Shown: positions 1 through 5,093 of the stretch, piece after piece
Layout: each line of letters starts with the position of its first letter
Position numbering within the stretch: the first letter of the stretch is position 1
Assembly: GCA_014728185.1 (NCBI GenBank)
Contig: WJMB01000106.1
Span: 1 to 6,265, forward strand
Source: Candidatus Coatesiibacteriota bacterium
GTDB lineage: Bacteria > RBG-13-66-14
DNA length: 6,265 bases
Direction: 5' to 3'
The notes under the pieces: model-generated
Databases searched by the model: none
The model's input: only the letters and a program-made list of their open reading frames with translations
What the model was told of the DNA's origin: nothing
Position numbers and translations under genes: made by a program

Positions 1-1
1 G

Positions 2-796
2 ACCACCTTCGCCCACACCAGCGGCTGGGGGCTGGGCGGAAGATATATTACCGACGCCAGCTACAGTCCCTTCCCGACGGGCTCATACAGCAACCCCTCG
101 ACCAATATGACCGACCCCACCGGCCATGAGATCATGGACGGCATCACCAGCATCACCGGGATCGATTGGCACGAGTACATCACCACCCGCACCGGAGCAA
201 CCCGCCTGGCCTCGCTGACCGACGGTTACCATCTGGCCGCCATCAACGCCGCCGAAAACGCCGTGGGCATTAACCTCTTCCCCAATACGAACGTCTCGGG
301 TTGGACCGGTGACGGCTTCCAGTTGATCATCAGCGCCCTGGACTATCTGATCGAAACCCAGATGCCCAAGCTGACCAGCGTGGTCGGCGACGGCGACGTG
401 GTCACCCTGACCTTCGATCGCGACACCAACGAGCCGACGATCGACGAGACCAACATCGACACCGTCTTCGCCCTGGACGACGGCAGCCGGAATCCCGCCC
501 TGGGCGAGATTTACGCCGTCAGCGTCCACGGCAACCCCAACGCTCCGCACAGCTGGCTGTCCGGCAACGGCTCCCTGGGCGGCGCCGTCTGGACCGACGC
601 GGCCACCCTCGAGGTGACCCTCTCCGACGACGGCGGCGCTCCGTCCATCGCCGTGGGCGACACCGTCACCTGCGACGGCGAGACCGTTCAGTTGGCCGAC
701 GTCGCCAACCCCTCCTCCAGCGAATCCACCGTCACCGGCGAGATCAACATCAACATCGTCGAGACGAGCTGGGGCTCCCTGAAGTACGAGCAGTAG
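2..796 (+). CDS. Secreted/cell-surface protein, C-terminal part (GATase-like end plus Ig-like domain)
   Basis: The reading frame is open from base 2, so the start lies left of the window and 264 residues of the C-terminus are visible. The ATG at 107 is internal: the sequence before it (GWGLGGRYITDASYSPFP) reads as continuous protein. Residues about 1-118 look like the end of a ThuA/GATase1-like domain, judged by the run GHEIMDGI, then GATRLASLTDGYHLAAIN, then VGINLFPN and WTGDGFQLIISALDYL, a pattern I associate with exported proteins carrying that fold. Residues about 123-230 look like a bacterial Ig-like beta-sandwich: GDGDVVTLTFDRDTNEP, then AVWTDAATLEVTLSD, then IAVGDTVTCDG. Only one copy of each is visible; more may lie upstream. 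No catalytic residues can be judged from this fragment. It ends in a strong terminator and faces the lipoprotein gene. Coding status is firm; the domain assignments are inferred by pattern only. Confidence 0.82.
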   Translation, partial: TTFAHTSGWGLGGRYITDASYSPFPTGSYSNPSTNMTDPTGHEIMDGITSITGIDWHEYITTRTGATRLASLTDGYHLAAINAAENAVGINLFPNTNVSGWTGDGFQLIISALDYLIETQMPKLTSVVGDGDVVTLTFDRDTNEPTIDETNIDTVFALDDGSRNPALGEIYAVSVHGNPNAPHSWLSGNGSLGGAVWTDAATLEVTLSDDGGAPSIAVGDTVTCDGETVQLADVANPSSSESTVTGEININIVETSWGSLKYEQ

Positions 797-824
797 GACC
801 GGAGCTCAAGCAGGATACGAAAAG

Positions 825-854
825 CCCAGGCCCCCGCGGGGGCCTGGGTTGTTT
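825..854. terminator. Bidirectional intrinsic terminator between convergent genes
   Basis: A perfect 24-base palindrome occupies 825-848 (arms CCCAGGCCCCCG and CGGGGGCCTGGG). On the plus strand it is followed by TTGTTT; on the minus strand it is followed by CTTTTC. It sits 28 bases after the stop of the left gene and 21 bases beyond the stop of the lipoprotein gene, so it can end transcripts from both sides. Confidence 0.85.
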
Positions 855-869
855 AGGCGGGTTTCAAGT

Positions 870-1292
870 CTAGGGACCACCATGGGGATAGGGGTGCGGG
901 CAGCCGTCTAAGATAATGTTAGTGTTGGGAGGATAATACTTCCCCATTTTGCAGCCCCCGATCATACCACTGCAGTTTCCCTTGGTGGCAACAATCTTGT
1001 ACCAACAATCATCTTCATAATGATCACGCCAGTCGGGGTCAAGAACGTAGTACCCAGTAACATCAGTCAAATCACTATCGTAGAGATACCAAGTACTACC
1101 CTCGTCATCGCTGTAGTACAGTGTTACAGTTGCCTCGTTTACAAGATAGCCTTCATCACAATATACGTAGCCCGTTAACGTATCAGCCAGCAAATCATCT
1201 TCATCGGTCCCAGAGACACCCTCGCAGGCGGTGAAGACAATAGCGCCGACGGCCAGCAGGACTATCAGCACGGGAACCAGCAGCTTCTTCAT
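870..1292 (-). CDS. Small lipoprotein with transthyretin/CarboxypepD-reg-like domain
   Basis: This encodes 140 residues from the ATG at 1292. The product starts MKKLLVPVLIVLL and has a lipobox-like FTA-C, so Cys23 would be lipidated and the protein anchored in a membrane, facing the periplasm or surface. After a short acidic linker (GTDEDD), residues about 38-105 match the pattern of small beta-sandwich modules of the carboxypeptidase regulatory-like/transthyretin type: LTGYVYCDEG, ATVTLYYSDD, DVTGYYVLDP, then WYKIVAT. Five further cysteines (45, 96, 107, 114, 131) could form disulphides. A TTG at 1313 would add seven residues but would put MKCERST before the signal, so ATG is preferred; the Shine-Dalgarno is weak (GAAAGAAG). 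Base composition is clearly lower in GC than the neighbours (about 45% by hand count over 901-1200), which suggests separate origin. The gene has its own promoter at 1359-1387. Binding partner and role are unknown. Confidence 0.85.
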   Translation of the reverse strand: MKKLLVPVLIVLLAVGAIVFTACEGVSGTDEDDLLADTLTGYVYCDEGYLVNEATVTLYYSDDEGSTWYLYDSDLTDVTGYYVLDPDWRDHYEDDCWYKIVATKGNCSGMIGGCKMGKYYPPNTNIILDGCPHPYPHGGP

Positions 1293-1358
1293 CGTGCTTC
1301 TTTCGCATTTCAAGTTAAATGGGTTGAAACGGCATGAGCAGCCTCACGCCGCAATCAA

Positions 1359-1387
1359 AAGATAGCAGAGCACTTGTATACTGTCAA
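1359..1387 (-). promoter_or_regulatory. Sigma-70-type promoter of the lipoprotein gene
   Basis: On the minus strand a perfect -35 box TTGACA (plus coordinates 1382-1387) is followed after exactly 17 bases by TATCTT (1359-1364). A transcript would begin near 1352, giving a leader of about 60 bases to the ATG at 1292. The -35 box overlaps the first of two TATACTGT direct repeats, so the promoter may be controlled there. Confidence 0.7.
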
Positions 1388-1426
1388 CAACAATACAAAT
1401 ATACTGTAGTATGTATAGGTATTGTT
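1374..1426. repeat. AT-rich block of direct and nested inverted repeats (candidate operator)
   Basis: Within the divergent control region, TATACTGT occurs twice in direct orientation (1377-1384 and 1400-1407, 23 bases apart, about two helical turns). AACAATAC (1389-1396) is matched by its inverted copy GTATTGTT (1419-1426), enclosing a second dyad ATACT-GT-AGTAT (1401-1412). TTGTAT (1374-1379) also matches ATACAA (1393-1398) in inverted orientation. The block is strikingly AT-rich for this window and overlaps the -35 box of the leftward promoter. Operator function is inferred from position and symmetry only. Confidence 0.5.
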
Positions 1427-1481
1427 TTTCGGCTGCACACAACTCCAACACCGCCTCCTTCATCAGCGCCCGGCGATAGGC

Positions 1482-1510
1482 TTGACAGCCCCGAAATCGG
1501 TTCGTACCAT
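1482..1510 (+). promoter_or_regulatory. Sigma-70-type promoter of the aminotransferase gene
   Basis: A perfect TTGACA at 1482-1487 is followed after 17 bases by TACCAT (1505-1510), which matches the -10 consensus at four of six positions. The start would be near 1517 with a leader of about 50 bases before the ATG at 1569. The spacing is ideal but the -10 box is only moderate. Confidence 0.5.
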
Positions 1511-1568
1511 CGCCGCGGCAAGCAACCAATCCTACCCTCCGTCCCGCCCCCATTCCAGGAGCACACCG

Positions 1569-2771
1569 ATGGACAGCCGTCCCCGCCTCTCGGAGCGCGC
1601 CAAGTCGATTCCGGCCAGCCCCATCCGCAAGCTGGTGCCCTTCGCCCTGGCCGCCAAGCAGCGCGGCATCCACGTCTACCACTTGAACATCGGCCAGCCC
1701 GATCTGGCCACCATCCCGGCCGGACTCAAAGCGCTGCGCGAGTTCAAGACCGAAGTCATCCGCTACGGCCTCTCCCAGGGCGACCAGGCCCTCACCGCCG
1801 CGCTGATCAAGTACTACGGCCGCCTGGGCTACAGCTTCGAACCCCACCACATCGTGGTCACCACCGGGGGCAGCGAGGCCATCAGCTTCGCCATGATGGC
1901 CATCGGCGACGAGGACGACGAGTTCATCATTCCCGAGCCCTTCTACACCAACTACAACGGCTTCGCGATCACCTCGGGCGTCCGGCTGGTGCCGATCACA
2001 ACCTCCCCGGAGAGCGGCTACCGCTGCCCATCGGCCGAGCAGTTCGCCGAAAAGATCACCCCACGCACCCGGGGGATCATCGTCAACTCGCCGGGCAACC
2101 CCACCGGCGCCGTCTACACCCGCGAGGAGATGGAGCGCGTCGCCGCCCTGGCCCGCGAGCACAACCTCTACGTCATCTCCGACGAGGTCTACCGCGAGTT
2201 CACCTTTGACGACGTCAAGGCCGTCAGCATCCTGGACATCGACGACCTCGAGGAGCGGGCGATCGTCATCGACAGCATCTCGAAGCGTTTTTCCGCCTGC
2301 GGGGCGCGGGTGGGCTGTGTGATGAGCCGCAACAACCACCTGATGGAGGCCGTGCTGCGCTACGCCCAGGCCCGCCTCTGTCCGCCGGCCCTGGGCCAGG
2401 TCGTCGCCGCGGCGGCCTACAACGACGAGAGCGACTACATCGAAGAGAGCCGCCGCGAGTACCAGCGCCGCCGCGACATGGTCTACAACCGCCTGATGGA
2501 TATCGAGGGCGTCGTCTGCGAAAAACCCGAGGGGGCCTTCTACTGCCTGGCCAAGCTGCCCATCGATGACGCCGAGTCCTTCTGCAAGTGGATGCTGACC
2601 GACTTCGAGCGCGACGGCCACACCGTGATGACAGCCCCCGGACCGGGCTTCTACGCCACTCCGGGCCGGGGCGCCCAGGAGGTGCGCATCGCCTACGTGC
2701 TCAACTGCGACGAGCTCGAGGCGGCGATGGACTGCCTGATCGAGGGCATCCGGGCCTACAACGAGCGCTGA
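1569..2771 (+). CDS. PLP-dependent class I aminotransferase (AspB/COG0436-like)
   Basis: A cytosolic fold-type I enzyme of 400 residues, the usual length for this family, that moves an amino group between an amino acid and a 2-oxo acid through pyridoxal phosphate. Start: ATG at 1569 with AGGAG at 1557-1561, seven bases upstream; the frame is open further upstream but that part lacks family-like sequence and contains the promoter. Visible motifs in order: NIGQPD (40-45), TGGSEA (99-104, PLP phosphate loop), PFYTNY (124-129, ring-stacking Tyr126), NSPGNPTG (173-180, Asn173), SDEVYREF (204-211, Asp205 to the pyridine nitrogen, Tyr208), DSISKRFSACGARVG (235-249, Schiff-base Lys239 and phosphate-binding Arg247) and EVRIAY (371-376, substrate carboxylate Arg373). 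All key residues are present, so it should be active. SISKRFSACGARVG differs from the SKTYAMTGWRVG form of typical aspartate aminotransferases and resembles a separate subgroup. Substrate cannot be read from sequence; the gene stands alone, so context gives no pathway. Confidence 0.95.
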   Translation: MDSRPRLSERAKSIPASPIRKLVPFALAAKQRGIHVYHLNIGQPDLATIPAGLKALREFKTEVIRYGLSQGDQALTAALIKYYGRLGYSFEPHHIVVTTGGSEAISFAMMAIGDEDDEFIIPEPFYTNYNGFAITSGVRLVPITTSPESGYRCPSAEQFAEKITPRTRGIIVNSPGNPTGAVYTREEMERVAALAREHNLYVISDEVYREFTFDDVKAVSILDIDDLEERAIVIDSISKRFSACGARVGCVMSRNNHLMEAVLRYAQARLCPPALGQVVAAAAYNDESDYIEESRREYQRRRDMVYNRLMDIEGVVCEKPEGAFYCLAKLPIDDAESFCKWMLTDFERDGHTVMTAPGPGFYATPGRGAQEVRIAYVLNCDELEAAMDCLIEGIRAYNER

Positions 2772-2795
2772 CGCACCAACCAGCCAACAGGGCAA

Positions 2796-2831
2796 ACGAA
2801 GGGGGTCGACCGCAAGGTCGGCCCCCTTCGT
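2796..2831. terminator. GNRA-capped hairpin after the aminotransferase gene
   Basis: Two 16-base arms (2796-2811 and 2816-2831) pair completely with one G-U, closed by a GCAA tetraloop at 2812-2815. It starts 24 bases after the aminotransferase stop. No T tract follows on the plus strand (CCAGCCCG), so it is not a textbook intrinsic terminator; it may stop polymerase weakly, act with Rho, or protect the mRNA 3' end. Confidence 0.6.
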
Positions 2832-2870
2832 CCAGCCCGTCCGTCGGCTCTCGAAGGCGATGATAGCTCA

Positions 2871-2939
2871 GGCCGGCGCGGTTGTTGCCCGCAGACCTCC
2901 CTCGAGGGAGGTCTGCGGAACGCAAGAACCGTGCCGGCC
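2871..2939. repeat. Long inverted repeat with perfect 30-base palindromic core
   Basis: The core CCGCAGACCTCCCTC (2889-2903) is immediately followed by its exact inverted copy (2904-2918). Outside it, GGCCGGCGCGGTTGTTGC (2871-2888) pairs with GCAAGAACCGTGCCGGCC (2922-2939): 16 Watson-Crick pairs, one G-U and one G-G mismatch, with only AAC (2919-2921) bulged. The total stem is about 33 bp. It lies between two convergent stops and probably terminates or insulates the two transcription units, but it has no T tract on either side and could instead be a dispersed palindromic element. Confidence 0.65.
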
Positions 2940-2960
2940 GCGCAACACAGGAAACCGCGC

Positions 2961-3539
2961 CTAGGGAACCACCCAGGTGAAGGTGCCCTCGGAGAGAATT
3001 ACATCCTCCTGCCACATATACTGGCCGCGCAGCTCGTCGTAATCCGCGCCGACGGTGATGTAAACGATGTAGGTGACCGTGTGCTCGCCCGAGATTCCCT
3101 TGTCGCCGAAAGACTTGACCTCGAAGGGATAGCCGTAGAGACAAGCTCCCCATTCACTGGGCATGATGTTGTATCCGCCGCATTGGTCCCAATCGTTCTT
3201 GACTCCGGTGACATCCTTCTGCCAGTTGTGCTCCGTGGCCCAATCACTGGTGGCCGCCGGATCGGGATTGAGCTTCAGCCAGTGGTGCAATGATAAAAAC
3301 CTGGCGCCATCGCGCAGACTTTCCGCATACTCGATCCATTCCGCCATTGTGTGGCCGCCAAAGTAGCACCGAGCATAAATACCTTCATCCTCGCCGTAAG
3401 TGAATGTGTTTCTCAGATCGTAGGTGTCCTCCTTGCCCTTTTCGGGGTAGGTGGTTTGAAAGACGACCTCGCCGGGCTCTAAGGCGAAGGCGGGAACAAT
3501 AAGGATTAGAGTAAGGACCAAAGCGGTGAGAGCACGCAT
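2961..3539 (-). CDS. Secreted protein of unknown function (Trp-rich, signal peptide)
   Basis: 192 residues from the ATG at 3539, which has a perfect GGAGG six bases upstream; an upstream in-frame ATG at 3581 would bury the signal peptide behind 14 extra residues and is rejected. The N-terminus MRALTALVLTLILIVPAFA is a clear Sec signal, with cleavage likely after Ala19 before LEPGE. There is no lipobox cysteine and no later membrane segment, so the mature protein of about 173 residues should be periplasmic or secreted. It has eight tryptophans (68, 87, 100, 106, 117, 130, 176, 189) and three cysteines (58, 120, 133); the C-terminal third alternates polar and hydrophobic residues as in beta strands (HTVTYIVYITVG, EGTFTWVVP). 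I do not recognise the family. It is a single-gene unit: own promoter at 3607-3635, and the upstream operon is closed by a terminator. GC content is moderately below the aminotransferase and operon genes. Confidence 0.82.
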   Translation of the reverse strand: MRALTALVLTLILIVPAFALEPGEVVFQTTYPEKGKEDTYDLRNTFTYGEDEGIYARCYFGGHTMAEWIEYAESLRDGARFLSLHHWLKLNPDPAATSDWATEHNWQKDVTGVKNDWDQCGGYNIMPSEWGACLYGYPFEVKSFGDKGISGEHTVTYIVYITVGADYDELRGQYMWQEDVILSEGTFTWVVP

Positions 3540-3606
3540 GGGTAACCTCCGTATCGTTTTTGAATCGATTAGTAGCATCACTTCAGGGCAACTAGCCCCT
3601 ATTTAT

Positions 3607-3635
3607 AATTTACTAACCAGTTATGAAAAAGTCAA
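3607..3635 (-). promoter_or_regulatory. Sigma-70-type promoter of the Trp-rich secreted protein gene
   Basis: On the minus strand TTGACT (plus 3630-3635) is followed after 17 bases by TAAATT (3607-3612). It lies in a locally AT-rich stretch directly beyond the terminator of the preceding operon. The transcript start would be near 3600, a leader of about 60 bases. A better -10-like TATAAA lies a few bases on but with a spacer of 22, so it is less likely. Confidence 0.5.
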
Positions 3636-3648
3636 ACGGCAATCATAC

Positions 3649-3672
3649 AAAAAACCACCCCCAAGGGGCGGT
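3649..3672 (-). terminator. Rho-independent terminator of the propeller-protease-cyclase operon
   Basis: On the minus strand ACCGCCCC (plus 3665-3672), loop TTG, then GGGGTGGT (plus 3654-3661) form an eight-pair stem with one G-U, followed directly by a run of six T (plus A tract 3649-3654). It lies 36 bases past the stop of the cyclase gene: the textbook arrangement. Confidence 0.85.
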
Positions 3673-3707
3673 AATAGGCATTTCAATCCTTAAAGCGGCA
3701 AATCGAC

Positions 3708-4322
3708 TCACTTCCGCAGCAGCACAGCCCGACAGGGGGAACCCTCGGCGGCGGGAATCGACAAGGGCAGGCAAATCAGGCGATAGCGCCCCGGAGTAAC
3801 CCGCGAAAGGTCGACGTTCTCCAGGGCCGGCAGGCCGGCGGTGAACAGCAGCCGGTGGACCGCGGGCTCGCCGCTGAAGGAGTCCACGCTGGGACCGTCA
3901 ACCCCCAGCAGGGACAGCGGCAGCGACAGCAGCCGCTCAGCGAGCGCCGGTGTTGGATGGCAAAAATCCTCGTTGAATGTAACCGCGTCCCGGAACGAGT
4001 TCCGGGTCTTGAGCAGCACCCGGTCGCCGGGGAGCAGCTCGACGCCGTCGAGGACCCGGGGTCCGACGGCCCGGGCTTCTGCGCAGTCGACGACCACGGC
4101 GGGGCCGACGAAGGGATCGAGGCCGAACTCTCCCAGCCGGGCGCCCGCTGGCAGCAGGTGGGCCGGGGCGTCCAAGTGGGTCCCCAGGTGGCTGCCCAGG
4201 GTCAGCCGGGCGACCTCCCAGCCGTCGACGGCATGGGTCCGGGTCAGCTCGCGATGGAAGCCCTGCTCACCCGGCCAGGGAGCCACGGCGTCCAGGGGTC
4301 GGGTGATGTCGATAACAGTCAT
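3708..4322 (-). CDS. Cyclase-family metal-dependent hydrolase (kynurenine formamidase-like)
   Basis: 204 residues, typical length for the cyclase family (PF04199), whose best known member KynB hydrolyses N-formylkynurenine to kynurenine and formate at a two-metal site. Family marks: ITRPL and WPG near the start (6-18), the metal motif HLGTHLDAPAH (45-55), LLGVDGPSVD (138-147), then H156 and E168, and a closing RYRLICLPLSIPAAEGSPCRAVLLR. By alignment from memory with KynB, His45, His49, Asp51, His156 and Glu168 correspond to the metal ligands and His55 to the catalytic-site histidine, so the enzyme should be active and cytosolic. The ATG overlaps the stop of the protease gene by four bases (4319-4322), with AAAGG six bases upstream, suggesting coupled translation. 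No tryptophan-degradation genes are nearby; other family members act on cyclic amides, so the true substrate is open. I therefore give no gene symbol. Confidence 0.9.
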   Translation of the reverse strand: MTVIDITRPLDAVAPWPGEQGFHRELTRTHAVDGWEVARLTLGSHLGTHLDAPAHLLPAGARLGEFGLDPFVGPAVVVDCAEARAVGPRVLDGVELLPGDRVLLKTRNSFRDAVTFNEDFCHPTPALAERLLSLPLSLLGVDGPSVDSFSGEPAVHRLLFTAGLPALENVDLSRVTPGRYRLICLPLSIPAAEGSPCRAVLLRK

Positions 4323-5023
4323 GACCAGCCTTTCAACAGATTCAGCAGTCCACGGGCCAGGGGATCACCGAGAACGAGGACACCGTTGAGGGCGTGACTG
4401 GCCGCCGGCCAGCGGATCGAACCGCTGCGCTTGGCCGCCCAACCGTAGACCAGGCCCAGGGGCAGGGTCAGCGCGGCGAAGACCAGGACGCCCAACGGCG
4501 AGGGGTGAACGGCCTGGGGGGCCAGGTGCCAGGCGGCGAAGCCAAGAGCTGGATAAAGAACGCCAAACCAGCAGTTATCCGGAAAAGCCCGCAGGTAGAG
4601 CCCGCGCCAGAGGACCTCCTCCAGCACGCCGTTGAACACGGTCAGAGGCACGTGGACCAGGAACAGCCCCCAGTCCGCCGTTCCCAGAGCGGGCAGGGTG
4701 TAGAGAACCAGGGTCACCAGCGAGGTCGAAACCAGCAGCGCCGCCGGCAGGGCATTAGCCCGGCTGAACAGGGGGCGCTCCTCAGCGAACAAGCCGATCA
4801 GACCCCGACGACCCAACAGCGCCAGCGGCACACCCAGGCACCAAATGAGCCAGTAGAACGCGAATCCCGCCAGATAGCCCGCCGCCGGACCCAGGAAACG
4901 CGCCCCGAAGTGGAAGACCGCCCAGCAGCTCGGCACCAGCAGCCCGGGCAGCAGGATGAGAAGAATCCGGCCTCCGCGCCGGATTCTCCCTTCTCGGTTG
5001 TCGAGCGACTCGTCGGCAGCCAT
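4319..5023 (-). CDS. CPBP-family intramembrane metalloprotease (CAAX protease/bacteriocin-processing type)
   Basis: 234 residues, a polytopic membrane protein. After a charged cytoplasmic N-terminus (1-19), hydrophobic spans lie at about 19-39, 46-70, 92-112, 117-135, 153-167, 174-195 and 206-220. The conserved motifs of the CPBP/ABI (Rce1-like) family are all there: EEVLWR (Glu135, Glu136, Arg140), FAAWH (Phe162 to His166) and SHALN (His210, Asn213). These form the catalytic glutamate and metal or water-binding site inside the membrane, so it should be an active peptidase. Family members process prenylated proteins, bacteriocin precursors or membrane proteins, but most bacterial substrates are unknown. 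Start: ATG at 5023 with GAGAGGA just upstream. It follows the propeller gene by 70 bases without a clear terminator and overlaps the cyclase gene by four bases, hence the middle gene of an operon. Confidence 0.9.
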   Translation of the reverse strand: MAADESLDNREGRIRRGGRILLILLPGLLVPSCWAVFHFGARFLGPAAGYLAGFAFYWLIWCLGVPLALLGRRGLIGLFAEERPLFSRANALPAALLVSTSLVTLVLYTLPALGTADWGLFLVHVPLTVFNGVLEEVLWRGLYLRAFPDNCWFGVLYPALGFAAWHLAPQAVHPSPLGVLVFAALTLPLGLVYGWAAKRSGSIRWPAASHALNGVLVLGDPLARGLLNLLKGWS

Positions 5024-5032
5024 CCGTCCTCT

Positions 5033-5080
5033 CGGCTTTCAGCGACTTGCCGGGTTGATGCGGCTTTCGTCCGGTTGATC
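5033..5080. repeat. Imperfect tandem repeat in the propeller-protease intergenic gap
   Basis: On the plus strand CGGCTTTC followed by CCGGGTTGAT (5033-5040, 5050-5059) recurs as CGGCTTTC followed by CCGGTTGAT (5061-5068, 5071-5079), the second unit lacking about eight bases. It lies just upstream of the protease ribosome binding site. A small hairpin (5077-5095, seven pairs, no T tract) overlaps the propeller stop. No function can be assigned. Confidence 0.45.
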
Positions 5081-5093
5081 GAGTCATTCTCAA

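Noticed and set aside
83..550. 155-codon minus-strand frame opposite the left-edge protein
   Set aside because: It is a Gly/Val-rich antisense shadow of a frame that is continuous from the window edge and shows beta-domain patterns.
1293..1313. TTG start for the lipoprotein gene
   Set aside because: It would add MKCERST before an otherwise ideal lipoprotein signal starting MKKLLVPV, without a better ribosome binding site.
1374..1426. CRISPR array or integration site
   Set aside because: Only two short direct repeats without regular spacers, and no cas, integrase or tRNA gene nearby.
1422..1568. 49-codon N-terminal extension of the aminotransferase
   Set aside because: The sequence has no family similarity, contains the TTGACA-N17-TACCAT promoter, and the ATG at 1569 has a proper AGGAG site and yields the standard 400-residue length.
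1344..2795. Long 483-codon open frame on the minus strand
   Set aside because: It is antisense to the aminotransferase, whose conserved motifs are all in the plus frame. Its product is Val/Gly/Asp-rich with no recognisable motif, as expected from the complement of GC-rich codons, and it would run through the divergent promoters.
2772..2960. Insertion-sequence remnant
   Set aside because: The inverted repeats are close together with no transposase fragment between them and no flanking target duplication that I can see, so hairpin elements explain them better.
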